From positions 62,001 through 126,000 of the forward strand of contig NZ_CP045201.1 of the NCBI RefSeq assembly GCF_014899185.1: a stretch of DNA of 64,000 nucleotides, given 5' to 3'. This document shows positions 18,256-26,478 of the stretch, piece after piece. The translations under genes were made by a program, and so were the position numbers. The DNA is from Pseudooceanicola spongiae. Its GTDB lineage: Bacteria; Pseudomonadota; Alphaproteobacteria; Rhodobacterales; Rhodobacteraceae. How positions within the stretch are numbered: position 1 is the first letter of the stretch; every line of letters begins with the position of its first letter. A model generated the notes under the pieces. That model was not told where the DNA came from. It made no database searches and saw nothing but the letters and a program-made list of their open reading frames with translations.

Positions 18256-19131
18256 TTAAGCGGACAGCAGCTTCCTCGCGTTTTCCTTCAGAAGCAGTGG
18301 TCTGACGTCCTCTTTGATTTCGATCTTCTCGAAATCCGCCAGCCAACGGTCCGGCGTGATTGCCGGCCAGTCAGATCCGAATAGCAATTTGTCTTTCAGC
18401 AGCGAATTCGCATACTTCACCAGGATCGGCGGGAAGTATTTGGGCGACCATCCGCTGAGGTCTATGTATACATTTGGCTTGTGCTGGGCGACGGCCAGCG
18501 CCTCTTCCTGCCACGGGAAGGAGGGGTGGGCGGCGATGATCTTCATCGTCGGGAAATCAACCGCAACATCATCGAGATACATCGGGTTGGAGTATTTCAG
18601 CCGCATCCCCATGCCGCCGGGCATGCCCGAGCCGACGCCGGTCTGGCCGGTGTGAAACAGGGCGATGCCACCTTCCTCCGCGATCGCCTCGTACAGCGGA
18701 TAGGCCATGCGGTCGTTGGGAAAGAAGCCCTGATAGGTGGGGTGGAACTTGAACCCCTTGACGCCAAAGTCGCGCATCAGGCGACGCGCCTCGCGCACGC
18801 CCATCTTGCCCTTGGCGGGGTCGATGGAGGCGAAGGGCACCATGATATCGCTGTTTTGCGCGGCGATTTCAGCGACTTCTTCGTTGGCGTAGCGGCGAAA
18901 GCCGGTTTCGCGCTCGGCATCGACCGGAAAGATCACGAAGCCGATCTTGCGTTCGCGGAAGTAGTCGGCGGTCTGCTGAACGGTGGGCAGCATCCCCTCG
19001 ACCCCGGCCGGGTTGCGGAAGTATTTCGCCATGCCCGCCTGAAATTCATTGTAGCCATCGTCGCGCGCGGCGCAGCAGGGCTCCTCGGCGTGGACGTGGA
19101 AATCGAAGGCGACGAGGTCGTCAAAGTTCAT
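18256..19131 (-). CDS. Amidohydrolase-family metal hydrolase
   Basis: A 291-aa amidohydrolase-2 type TIM-barrel protein: HxH in FDFHVHAEE, further ligand candidates in GFKFHPTYQG and IIAAHPSFPW, and the catalytic Asp in LLFGSDWP. It is the middle gene of a crotonase-MarR-amidohydrolase unit joined by ATGA overlaps. Family relatives include ring-cleavage-product hydrolases and decarboxylases, and the hydrolase that splits 4-hydroxyphenyl-beta-ketoacyl-CoA in the Rhodococcus coumarate pathway (CouO). The company of a MarR protein, a crotonase and a feruloyl-CoA-synthase-like ligase makes the last role attractive, but it is inference. The gene contains a perfect ATGTATACAT. Confidence 0.85.
   Translation of the reverse strand: MNFDDLVAFDFHVHAEEPCCAARDDGYNEFQAGMAKYFRNPAGVEGMLPTVQQTADYFRERKIGFVIFPVDAERETGFRRYANEEVAEIAAQNSDIMVPFASIDPAKGKMGVREARRLMRDFGVKGFKFHPTYQGFFPNDRMAYPLYEAIAEEGGIALFHTGQTGVGSGMPGGMGMRLKYSNPMYLDDVAVDFPTMKIIAAHPSFPWQEEALAVAQHKPNVYIDLSGWSPKYFPPILVKYANSLLKDKLLFGSDWPAITPDRWLADFEKIEIKEDVRPLLLKENARKLLSA
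18464..18473. promoter_or_regulatory. Intragenic ATGTATACAT palindrome
   Basis: Perfect 10-base palindrome inside the amidohydrolase coding region, covering the codons AAT GTA TAC ATA (Asn-Val-Tyr-Ile). It is identical to the sites before the crotonase/ligase pair, the O-demethylase and the MetF-like gene. It lies about 235 bases upstream of the TRAP binding-protein start. Confidence 0.6.
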
Positions 19132-19622
19132 CGGCTGGTCCTTTCCGGTTCACTCTCTGACAGTCCGCAGAACCGACGCAACAGATGCGCCAGGGTCGCG
19201 GCCTCCTCCTCGGTCAGGGAGTGGGTGTTGTAGGCGTCGGCACCAAAGAAGTTGTGGCGGTTCGCCTCGACAAAATCGGTGCCGAGCAGGGTCAGGCTGA
19301 GCTGGACGGAACGGCGGTCATCCTCGGGAATGACGCGGCGCAGCAGGCCTTGCGCGACGCAGCGGCGCACGGTCTTGGTCATATGCGCGGGCTTGATGGC
19401 GAGGGTTTGCGCCAGCAGGCCCTGCTTGATGCCGGGGTTCTGCGAGATCACCCAGAGCAGGGAAAATTCGCCCGGCCGCAGGTCGGCGTCGCCAAAACGG
19501 TCGTAAAACTGGTCGTAGACGCGCACCTGACAGACCCGCAGCAGAAAGCCGAGCGACTGGCCAAGCGCGCCGAGGCGCACGGCGGGGGCAGGGTCGGCGG
19601 CGAGTTTCGCAATGGCGCCCAT
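19128..19622 (-). CDS. MarR family transcriptional regulator
   Basis: A 164-aa winged-helix regulator with the recognition region LAQTLAIKPAHMTKTVRRCV and the wing EDDRRSVQLSLT. Both ends overlap their neighbours by ATGA (crotonase before, amidohydrolase after), so it is translated with the enzymes. MarR proteins such as CouR and FerC sense aromatic acyl-CoA thioesters in hydroxycinnamate pathways, and the setting here is the same. It could act alongside the FCD-type GntR regulator at 26479. Confidence 0.88.
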   Translation of the reverse strand: MGAIAKLAADPAPAVRLGALGQSLGFLLRVCQVRVYDQFYDRFGDADLRPGEFSLLWVISQNPGIKQGLLAQTLAIKPAHMTKTVRRCVAQGLLRRVIPEDDRRSVQLSLTLLGTDFVEANRHNFFGADAYNTHSLTEEEAATLAHLLRRFCGLSESEPERTSR

Positions 19623-20416
19623 CAGCGTGCCCCCGGATCAACGACCTTGGGCGCGCGCTTTTCAAGGAAAGCGGTCAGGCGGGCCTCGGCCTCGGGGCTG
19701 GTGGCGGTGAAGGAGGAAATGAAGCTCTCGACAAACAGCCCGTCACTGCGGCTCATCTCGGAAATCCGCGGCAGGGCGTTGATGACGCTGTAGTTCGACA
19801 GCTCAGCGTTGGTGGCGGCACGGGCGGCGAGTTCGAGCGCCTTTTCAACGGCTTGACCGGCGGGGACGACGTATTGCACGAGGTTCCAGACCTCGGCCTG
19901 ACGGGCATCGACGGAGCGGCCTGTCAGCATCATGTCGGTCATCCGCGCGACGCCCATCAGCCGGGCCGAACGCACCGAGCCGCCGCCGCCGACGAAGATG
20001 CCGCGCTGGCCTTCGGGCAGGGCGAAAAACGCTGTCTCATCCGCGACGCGGACCTGAACGGAGGAGGCGAGTTCCAGCCCGCCGCCGACGACCGCGCCGT
20101 GCAGGGCGGAAAACCACGGGATCGGACCGAACTCGATACGCCCGAAGATCTCGTGCCAGCGGCGCGAGCCGTGCACGCCCTCGATCGGGGTCTTGCGGAC
20201 ATGTTCAGCGAGGTCGAGGCCGGCGCAGAAATGCTTGCCGTGACCGAAGAGGACGGCGGCCTTGGCCTCAGCGCGCGCGCGCTCGACCGCGCGGCCGATT
20301 TCTTCGACGAAACGGTCGCTGATGGCGTTGCGCTTTTCGGGGCGGTTCAGCCCGATCAGGGCGACATCGCCACGCATCTCATAGGTCACGAAGGTCGTGG
20401 TGGTGGTGTCGGTCAT
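19622..20416 (-). CDS. Crotonase-family enoyl-CoA hydratase/isomerase
   Basis: A 264-aa crotonase. CoA and oxyanion-hole segments are visible: NRPEKRNAIS, GKHFCAGLDL and ALHGAVVGGGLELAS. The start at 20416 (MTDTTTTT) is preferred; the open frame continues upstream through the regulatory gap. It lacks close likeness to the classical feruloyl-CoA hydratase-lyase, so hydration of a cinnamoyl-CoA without aldol cleavage is also possible. It is transcribed away from the ligase gene, with an ATGTATACAT site in the shared promoter region. Confidence 0.88.
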   Translation of the reverse strand: MTDTTTTTFVTYEMRGDVALIGLNRPEKRNAISDRFVEEIGRAVERARAEAKAAVLFGHGKHFCAGLDLAEHVRKTPIEGVHGSRRWHEIFGRIEFGPIPWFSALHGAVVGGGLELASSVQVRVADETAFFALPEGQRGIFVGGGGSVRSARLMGVARMTDMMLTGRSVDARQAEVWNLVQYVVPAGQAVEKALELAARAATNAELSNYSVINALPRISEMSRSDGLFVESFISSFTATSPEAEARLTAFLEKRAPKVVDPGAR

Positions 20417-20449
20417 TGTGTGAATCCCCGCGTCGCTGTCCCGGTTTTC

Positions 20450-20459
20450 ATGTATACAT
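20450..20459. promoter_or_regulatory. ATGTATACAT operator, crotonase/ligase divergent promoter
   Basis: Perfect palindrome in the 101-base gap between the divergent crotonase and feruloyl-CoA-synthase-like genes, 34 bases before one start and 58 before the other. It is well placed to control both directions. The likely binder is the FCD-type GntR protein at 26479. Confidence 0.7.
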
Positions 20460-20517
20460 TTTTTAATTTCCTTGTAAACTATCTTCGAGGAAACATTCGA
20501 TTTCGGGAGGGGGGAGA

Positions 20518-22389
20518 ATGACCACCAAGGGAGAGATGCGCCCGGCGCGTGTCTGGCAGCCACGTCTGCGTGAGGAGCTGCGTGCGGATGGATCGCGCGT
20601 GATCTGGCAGGAGGAGCCGCTTGGCCACTATCCGGAGCGTCTGTCGGACCGGATCGTGCATTGGGCTGAGGCCGCACCGGAGCGGATCTGGATGGCCGAG
20701 CGGGACGAGAGTGGCGATTGGGCCGGGGTCAGCTACGCTGAGCTGAACGCGCTGATGCGCCGGGTTGGCAGCTGGATGATGGCGCAGGATCTGTCGGTCG
20801 AGCGGCCGTTGATGATCCTGTCGGAAAACAGCGTCGCTCATGCCGTCGTGGCGCTGGCGGCGCAATATGTCGGCGTGCCTTCCGCCGCCGTTGCCCCGGC
20901 CTATTCGCTGCTGGGCGAGGGGCATGGCAAGCTGCGTGATATCGTCGGGCAGGTGACGCCGGGGGCGGTTTTTGCCGCCGACGGGGCGCGCTTTGCCGCG
21001 GCCATCGCGGATGTCTTTGCGCCGGATGTGCCGGTGATCACGGTGACGGGTGATGTGCCGGGCCATGCCTGCACGCGGTGGTCTGAGGTCATGGCGACCG
21101 AGGTTGCCCCGGAAATCGAGGGCGCGCGGCTGGCCGTCGGGCGCGATACCATTGCCAAGTTCCTGTTCACCTCGGGCACCACGGGCTCGCCCAAGGCGGT
21201 GATCCAGACGCAAGGCATGATGTGCGCCAATATGGAGATGGTGCTGGATTGCTACCGCTTTCTGGGGGATGCGCCGCCGGTTCTGGTGGATTGGGCGCCG
21301 TGGAACCATGTCGCCAGCGGCAGCAAGGTGTTCAACATCGCGATCTACAACGGCGGCACCTTCTATATAGATGCGGGCAAGCCGACGCCGAAGGGCATGG
21401 CCGAGACGATCCGCAATCTGGCCGAGGTCTCGCCCACCTGGTATTTCAACGTGCCTTCGGGGTTCGAGATGCTCTGCGAGGCGATGCAGGAAAACGACGC
21501 ACTGCGCAGCCGCTTTTTCGCCAGGTTGCAGCTGATCATGTATGCGGGCGCGGGGATGGCCAGCCACACCTGGCAACACCTGCAGGAGCTGTCGGAGGCG
21601 ACGGTGGGCGCACGCACGCTGATGGGCTCGGGCCTTGGGGCGACCGAGACGGCGCCGTTTGCGATGTTCTGCACCGATCCGCAGGAAACGCCGGGCAATG
21701 TCGGCATTCCGGCGCGCGGCGTGGTGCTGAAGCTGGTGCCGGTCGAGGGCAAGCTGGAGGTGCGCTTCAAGGGGCCGAACGTGACGCCGGGGTATTGGCG
21801 CAGTCCGGAGCTGACGCAGAAGGCCTTCGACGAGGAGGGCTTTTACAACATGGGCGACGCGCTGCGCTATGCGGTGCCCGGTGATGCGGCGGCGGGCTTT
21901 CTGTTCGACGGGCGCACGGCGGAGAATTTCAAGCTGCAGACCGGCACCTGGGTGGCCGTGGGCGCGATGCGGGCCAAGCTGGTCGACGCCATGGCGGGCC
22001 TTGTGCGCGACGCGGTGATCACGGGCGAGAACGAGGCCGAGCTGGGGGCGCTGCTGGTGCCTTTCCGCCCCGGGATCGAGAAGCTGGTGAAGGGGGGCAG
22101 TGCGATGAGCGATGCCGATCTGTTCGCGCGCCCCGAGGTGCGCGCGCGGCTTGAGGCGCTGCTGGGGGACTTTGCGGCGCAGGCCACTGGGTCGTCCGGG
22201 CGAATTGCGCGGGCGCTGGTGCTGGACGCGCCGCTGGAGATGAGCCGGGGCGAGGTGACCGACAAGGGCTCGGTCAACCAGCGGGCGGTGCTGGCGAATC
22301 GCGCGGATCTGGTGGCGGCGCTTTACGCGGGCGGGCCGGGGGTGCTGTTCCCGACCGCCGCGCGCGCGACAGTGGGAGAGCGGGCATGA
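20518..22389 (+). CDS. fcs: Feruloyl-CoA synthase-like acyl-CoA ligase
   Basis: A 623-aa adenylate-forming CoA ligase that would activate a hydroxycinnamate or related aromatic acid. The P-loop LFTSGTTGSPKAV is intact, and the stretch RTAENFKLQTGTWVAVG matches the feruloyl-CoA synthase group. Length agrees with that family. The start has a strong GGGAGGGGGG ribosome site. The acyl-CoA dehydrogenase gene follows with an ATGA overlap. It starts the catabolic chain: ligase, then dehydrogenase and/or crotonase, then side-chain cleavage. The exact acid (ferulate, dihydroferulate, coumarate or other) cannot be read. Confidence 0.85.
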   Translation: MTTKGEMRPARVWQPRLREELRADGSRVIWQEEPLGHYPERLSDRIVHWAEAAPERIWMAERDESGDWAGVSYAELNALMRRVGSWMMAQDLSVERPLMILSENSVAHAVVALAAQYVGVPSAAVAPAYSLLGEGHGKLRDIVGQVTPGAVFAADGARFAAAIADVFAPDVPVITVTGDVPGHACTRWSEVMATEVAPEIEGARLAVGRDTIAKFLFTSGTTGSPKAVIQTQGMMCANMEMVLDCYRFLGDAPPVLVDWAPWNHVASGSKVFNIAIYNGGTFYIDAGKPTPKGMAETIRNLAEVSPTWYFNVPSGFEMLCEAMQENDALRSRFFARLQLIMYAGAGMASHTWQHLQELSEATVGARTLMGSGLGATETAPFAMFCTDPQETPGNVGIPARGVVLKLVPVEGKLEVRFKGPNVTPGYWRSPELTQKAFDEEGFYNMGDALRYAVPGDAAAGFLFDGRTAENFKLQTGTWVAVGAMRAKLVDAMAGLVRDAVITGENEAELGALLVPFRPGIEKLVKGGSAMSDADLFARPEVRARLEALLGDFAAQATGSSGRIARALVLDAPLEMSRGEVTDKGSVNQRAVLANRADLVAALYAGGPGVLFPTAARATVGERA

Positions 22390-23987
22390 AGGACATTGGC
22401 ACACGGCGCAGCGACGATCAGCAGCGGCGGACATTGGCGGCGCTGCGCGCGACGCCGGGCTGGGCGCAGGTTTGTGCAGCGCGCGACGATGTGGACGACG
22501 AGGTTGCAGAGGCGATCCTGCAGGCTGCCGGGGCGCTGACCGATGCGGTCCTTGCGCCGCTGAACCCGGTGGCCGACCGCGAAGGCTGCCGGATCAAGGC
22601 GGGGCGCGTGCGGGTGCCCGAGGCCTATCACGCGGCGTTTCGCGCGGTGGCAGAGGGCGGCTGGATGGGCCTTGACCTGCCAGAGGCGCTTGGTGGCAGT
22701 GGCCTGCCGATCACGCTGCACGCGGCGGCGGGGCAGATCTTTGACACCGGCTGCCCGGCGCTGAACATGGCGACGGGGGCGAGCCGGGCGGCGGCGGTGC
22801 TGCTGGCCGAGCGCGCGCCCGAGGCCTTGGCCGCGCTCTGGGTGCCGGATCTGATCGCGGGCAAGCGCAGTGCGACGATCTGCATCTCGGAACCCGGGGC
22901 GGGGTCGGATGTGGGGCGGATCACCACGAAGGCGGTGCAGGGCGGCGATGGTCTCTGGCGGGTCAGTGGGCAGAAGATCTGGATCTCGTTCGGGGATCAC
23001 GATCTGACGCCGGTGATCGGGCATTGTCTGCTGGCGCGCACCGGCGAGGGGGCGGGCACGCGCGGGCTGAGCCTGTTTCTGGTGCCCTCGGTGCGTGAGG
23101 ATGGCGCGGACAATGGCGTCACCGCGCTGCGGCTGGAGGAGAAAATGGGCCTGCACGGCTCGCCCACCTGCGCGATGGAGTTTGCCGGGTCCGAGGCGGT
23201 TCTGCTGGGCGAGGCGGGGCGCGGGCTGGTGCAGCTGTTCACCATGATCGAGCTGATGCGCCTGCAGACCGGTTGTCAGGGTCTGGGCGCGGCCAGCCGG
23301 GCCTGCGATATCGCCGAAAGCTATGCGGAGGAGCGTTTGCAGGGCGGCGCGCCGGATGCGCCGCCGGTGCCGATCGCGGTGCATGCGGATGTGCGCCGTC
23401 AGTTGGGCGCGATGCGCGGGGCGACGGAGGTGCTGCGCGTCGCGGTGCTGGAGATCGCCTGTGCGATGGACAAGGCGCGTATCGGCGGTGGCGATGAGGC
23501 GGCTCTGGTGGGGTATCTTCTGCCGCTGATCAAGGCTTTCGGGGCCGAGATCGGGTTCAACGTGGTGAACGCGGGCATTCAGGTGCTGGGCGGGGCGGGC
23601 TACACCGCCGACTGGCCGCTGGAGCAATCGCTGCGCGACACCCGGGTGCTGGCGATTTACGAAGGCACGACCGGCATGCAGGGCATCGACTTTCTGGAGC
23701 GGCAGCTGATCCGCAATCGCGCCGGATTCGATGCCTTTCTGGCGCGCGCCGAGGGGCCGGTGATCGCGCGGTTCGCGGCGCTGGCTGAGACGCTGTTGGG
23801 GTGCACGGACAGTGAAAAGCGCCTTGCTGCGGCCGATGACTGGCTGCGGGCGGGGTGGCTGGCGCTGACCTGCTGGCTGGCGCCACGGGTGGCAGGCTAT
23901 GATCGCACCGCCCATGATCACGCGATGGCGCAACTGGCCGAGCGGTTCGCGGTGCATGAAGCGGCGGTGCGCGCGGCGCTGGCCTGA
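22386..23987 (+). CDS. Acyl-CoA dehydrogenase
   Basis: A 533-aa FAD enzyme of the larger acyl-CoA dehydrogenase subgroup that includes DmdC-like proteins. FAD/substrate motifs CISEPGAGSDVG and KIWISFGDHD are present; the catalytic Glu lies in IYEGTTGMQ. It overlaps the ligase gene by ATGA, so its substrate is probably the ligase product. A saturated phenylpropanoyl-CoA such as dihydroferuloyl-CoA would give a cinnamoyl-CoA for the crotonase; this is inference. Confidence 0.9.
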   Translation: MKDIGTRRSDDQQRRTLAALRATPGWAQVCAARDDVDDEVAEAILQAAGALTDAVLAPLNPVADREGCRIKAGRVRVPEAYHAAFRAVAEGGWMGLDLPEALGGSGLPITLHAAAGQIFDTGCPALNMATGASRAAAVLLAERAPEALAALWVPDLIAGKRSATICISEPGAGSDVGRITTKAVQGGDGLWRVSGQKIWISFGDHDLTPVIGHCLLARTGEGAGTRGLSLFLVPSVREDGADNGVTALRLEEKMGLHGSPTCAMEFAGSEAVLLGEAGRGLVQLFTMIELMRLQTGCQGLGAASRACDIAESYAEERLQGGAPDAPPVPIAVHADVRRQLGAMRGATEVLRVAVLEIACAMDKARIGGGDEAALVGYLLPLIKAFGAEIGFNVVNAGIQVLGGAGYTADWPLEQSLRDTRVLAIYEGTTGMQGIDFLERQLIRNRAGFDAFLARAEGPVIARFAALAETLLGCTDSEKRLAAADDWLRAGWLALTCWLAPRVAGYDRTAHDHAMAQLAERFAVHEAAVRAALA

Positions 23988-23997
23988 GGCGTTCGGG

Positions 23998-24021
23998 GGG
24001 GGCGCGGCGAAACGCGCCCCC
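23998..24021. terminator. Bidirectional terminator between convergent genes
   Basis: Perfect 9-bp stem GGGGGCGCG / CGCGCCCCC with a 6-base loop between the acyl-CoA dehydrogenase stop and the minus-strand YciI stop. No T-run. Confidence 0.55.
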
Positions 24022-24030
24022 AGAAGGTGG

Positions 24031-24354
24031 CTACAGGCGCGGGCTCATCGGGTCGGTGATGCGCTGGGCCTGAAAGCTGTCGGGCAGGGGGCTGAGCGTG
24101 ATGCTGGCGACAATGCCCGCCTGCGCGAAGGGATCGCCTTCGGCAAAGCGGCGGGCGTTGGCCTCGCTCTCGGCCTCAAGGATACCGAAGTTGCCGATGG
24201 AGCTGCCGGTGGCGTCGGTCAGGGCAGAGCCGATCAGCACCGAGACAAGCCCTTCGCCACCGGAACTGACCCAGACGCGATGCGCGGGGCGCAGGGCATC
24301 GCGCGCGGCGTCCTGATCGGGGTGGTGCAGGCACTGCATCAGAAAGAAGGCCAT
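24031..24354 (-). CDS. YciI-family small protein
   Basis: A 107-aa dimeric alpha/beta-barrel protein of the YciI/muconolactone-isomerase-like fold. The start at 24354 (MAFFLMQCLHHPDQ) overlaps the LigB stop by ATGA; the longer open frame is inside ligB. The conserved core is EANARRFAEGDPFAQAGI, with the DPF motif of YciI. Translational coupling to the dioxygenase suggests it handles the ring-cleavage product. Its reaction is unknown. Confidence 0.82.
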   Translation of the reverse strand: MAFFLMQCLHHPDQDAARDALRPAHRVWVSSGGEGLVSVLIGSALTDATGSSIGNFGILEAESEANARRFAEGDPFAQAGIVASITLSPLPDSFQAQRITDPMSPRL

Positions 24355-25193
24355 CAGGCGTTTTCCAGCACGACCATGCCCGCACCGGTCATCGAGGCGG
24401 GGGCGTGGTAGTGGCGGTGCTTGAGCGTGACCTTGTCGTTCATCGCAGCGCGCATCACCAGCCACATGATCAGCTCGGCACCTTCGGAGCCGAACTCCTC
24501 GACATACTCCTCGCGGGTCATGTTGCGGTAGTGGTCGTAGTTGTCGGCGATGCCGTTCAGCCAGGCCTCGTCTGCGGTGCGGTTGATGAAACCGGCGCGG
24601 CTGCCCTGCAGCTGGTGAGACAGACCGCCGGTGCCCATGATGACGACACGCTCGTCGCCGGGAAAGCTCTCGATCGCGTCACGCAGCACCTTGCCCATGT
24701 CCCAGCAGCGCTGCGGGGTCGGGATCGGGAACTGGATGGTGTTGACCCAGATCGGCAGCACCTTGACGGGCCAGGCCTCGGGGTGGCCGAAGAACAGCTC
24801 CATGGGGACCTGAAGGCCGTGGTCGACGTCAATCTCGCGGCAAACCAGCGGGTCGAAGTGACGCTCGACCAGCTGGTCGACGAAATGCCACGACAGATCC
24901 TGCGCGCCCTTGAAGTCGGGCACGTTGCGCGGGCCCCAGCCCTCGTCCACCGGGTGATAGGTTTCGGCGACACCGACGGCAAAGGTCGGCACCCGGTCGA
25001 GAAAGAAGGAATTGCCATGGTCGTTGAAGATGACGACGGCAATGTCGGGCTTCATGTCGGCCATCCACTGCTTGCCGGGGATGTAGCCGTCAAAGAAGGG
25101 CTTCCAGTCCGGGGTGTCGGCGAGGCCCTTGTCGAGGGCGGCACCGATCGAGGGCACGTGGCTGGTGCCGACTCCGCCAATGATTTTTGCCAT
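24354..25193 (-). CDS. ligB: Protocatechuate 4,5-dioxygenase, beta (catalytic) subunit
   Basis: A 279-aa extradiol dioxygenase of the LigB superfamily. Active-site residues match the Sphingobium enzyme: iron ligands His12 (GTSHVPS), His59 (FNDHGNSF) and Glu240 (SEGAELIMW), and acid/base His193 (GTGGLSHQLQG). It cleaves a catechol ring next to the hydroxyls, giving 4-carboxy-2-hydroxymuconate semialdehyde if the substrate is protocatechuate. It overlaps the alpha-subunit gene by ATGA. Gallate or 3-O-methylgallate are alternative substrates, but the separate small alpha subunit favours protocatechuate. Confidence 0.9.
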   Translation of the reverse strand: MAKIIGGVGTSHVPSIGAALDKGLADTPDWKPFFDGYIPGKQWMADMKPDIAVVIFNDHGNSFFLDRVPTFAVGVAETYHPVDEGWGPRNVPDFKGAQDLSWHFVDQLVERHFDPLVCREIDVDHGLQVPMELFFGHPEAWPVKVLPIWVNTIQFPIPTPQRCWDMGKVLRDAIESFPGDERVVIMGTGGLSHQLQGSRAGFINRTADEAWLNGIADNYDHYRNMTREEYVEEFGSEGAELIMWLVMRAAMNDKVTLKHRHYHAPASMTGAGMVVLENA

Positions 25194-25525
25194 CAGAGTT
25201 TTCCCAAGCGTTGTTGGAGGAACAGATCATGGTCCATGCCCGCCTGCGCCGCGCCGATGCGCGTCATCGGGGTCGGGTCGATGGCCGAGATCTTGAGGAT
25301 GAAGAACAGGTTGCCGCCAAGGGCGACCATCTCGTGCCAGTCGCGGGTCATGACGGCGGTCTTTTCGGCCTCGCTCAGCCCGTGGCTGTCGAGGAAGGCG
25401 GCCTCATCGGCCTTGAAGGCCTCTCGGTTGGCGGGAATGCCGAGGGACATCGCCATTTTGTTCATGCGGTAGCCGCGGATCGAACCGGCGCGGTCATAGA
25501 GCGGGGTCTCGGGGATTGTCGACAT
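25193..25525 (-). CDS. ligA: Protocatechuate 4,5-dioxygenase, alpha subunit
   Basis: A 110-aa all-helical LigA-type subunit that caps the active site of the beta subunit. Conserved features: the YRMNKMAMSL segment, the repeated acidic helices, and LGGNLFFILKISAID. It is shorter than the Sphingobium LigA (139 aa), mainly at the ends. It lies 3 bases after the alpha/beta hydrolase gene and overlaps ligB by ATGA. Confidence 0.88.
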   Translation of the reverse strand: MSTIPETPLYDRAGSIRGYRMNKMAMSLGIPANREAFKADEAAFLDSHGLSEAEKTAVMTRDWHEMVALGGNLFFILKISAIDPTPMTRIGAAQAGMDHDLFLQQRLGKL

Positions 25526-25528
25526 GTC

Positions 25529-26251
25529 TCAGGCCTCCTGTGGCGTGGGGGTCGCGAGGCCCTGACGGCTGAGCCAGCCGAGGACGAGGGCGGCGGTTTC
25601 ATCGGGGCGCTCAACCGGCATGAAGTGACCGGCGTGTTCGATCACATGCAGGTCGGAGTGCGGGGTCAGGTCGGCGATCTCCTGGTGCTGAGCGACGGGC
25701 GACCAGAGGTCCTGCGCGCCGGTCATCAGCAGCACGGGGCAGGTGATCTGGCCGAGGTAGGTCGCGGCATCGGGGCGGCCCAGTAGGGCGCGGATCTGGC
25801 GTTCATGCACATCCGGCCCGGCGGCGAGGACCATGTCCGTCAGATCGGCCATCAGGGCGCTGTCGCCGATGCGGGCGGGGTCGAGCATGCCGGGCAGCCA
25901 GTCCGCTGCGAGGGCCGCCATGTCGCGGTGCGCGAGGTCGATCTTGGCCTGCCGCTTGGGCTCTTCGCCCACGGCGCGGGCATTGTGGCCGGTGTTGGCC
26001 AGCACCAGCGCCTGCACGCGGGTCGGGGCCTGACGGGCGACCTCCATGGCGACGCGCCCGCCGAGAGAGTGGCCGACGGCGATCAGCGGCCCCTCTACCT
26101 CGGCCAGCAGGCGCGCGGCCATGGCGGGAATCGAGACGTCGCGGGTGATGTCGGCGTCGTGGATCGCGAGGCCCGCCGGGGCGGCTCTGCGCAAACAGGC
26201 CCAGACGCGGGCGTCGGACACCAGTCCCGGTATCAGCGTCAATGTGGTCAT
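25529..26251 (-). CDS. Alpha/beta-fold hydrolase
   Basis: A 240-aa alpha/beta hydrolase with nucleophile Ser in AVGHSLGGRVAME, acid candidate in MTGAQDLWSPV and His in IEHAGHFMPVE. It is first in the ring-cleavage operon (hydrolase-ligA-ligB-yciI) and has GGGAGGG before its ATG. Candidate roles are hydrolysis of a ring-cleavage product, a lactone or an aromatic ester. The sequence does not decide between them. Confidence 0.85.
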   Translation of the reverse strand: MTTLTLIPGLVSDARVWACLRRAAPAGLAIHDADITRDVSIPAMAARLLAEVEGPLIAVGHSLGGRVAMEVARQAPTRVQALVLANTGHNARAVGEEPKRQAKIDLAHRDMAALAADWLPGMLDPARIGDSALMADLTDMVLAAGPDVHERQIRALLGRPDAATYLGQITCPVLLMTGAQDLWSPVAQHQEIADLTPHSDLHVIEHAGHFMPVERPDETAALVLGWLSRQGLATPTPQEA

Positions 26252-26272
26252 AAGGCCCTCCCCAGCCGTGCT

Positions 26273-26282
26273 ATGAATACAT
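26273..26282. promoter_or_regulatory. Near-operator ATGAATACAT, ring-cleavage operon promoter
   Basis: Nine of ten bases match ATGTATACAT, 22 bases before the alpha/beta hydrolase start. A position this close to the start codon suggests repression by blocking RNA polymerase. Confidence 0.5.
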
Positions 26283-26335
26283 TTTTATCAGGGGTAGGGG
26301 GAAAAAGGCCCGCTTTCAAGAAAATAATCGACAAA

Positions 26336-26345
26336 TTGCATACAT
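26336..26345. promoter_or_regulatory. Weak operator-like site TTGCATACAT
   Basis: Eight of ten bases match ATGTATACAT, in the middle of the divergent region between the ring-cleavage operon and the gntR gene. Kept only because stronger sites flank it. Confidence 0.3.
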
Positions 26346-26409
26346 ATGGCGGCTTTGTGCTAGGCGCAGAGGTGAAACTGCTGTCATATTGGAGTTGCGC
26401 CTGCGTTGC

Positions 26410-26419
26410 GTGTATACAC
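26410..26419. promoter_or_regulatory. Palindromic operator GTGTATACAC before gntR
   Basis: Perfect 10-base palindrome sharing the TGTATACA core, 60 bases upstream of the gntR start. It suggests autoregulation. Confidence 0.55.
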
Positions 26420-26478
26420 GGGCAAAATGACATGTGAGCCGCGCAGCAAGGCATCTGCGCCGCGGAACGGAGCGGTGA

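Noticed and set aside
19622..20416. Assignment as classical feruloyl-CoA hydratase-lyase (Ech)
   Set aside because: The characteristic stretches of that enzyme are not seen; only general crotonase motifs are, so a neutral name was used.
20479..23957. Two long minus-strand open frames (651 and 544 codons)
   Set aside because: Antisense to the ligase and acyl-CoA dehydrogenase, both with intact motifs; the Arg/His/Pro-rich translations match nothing.
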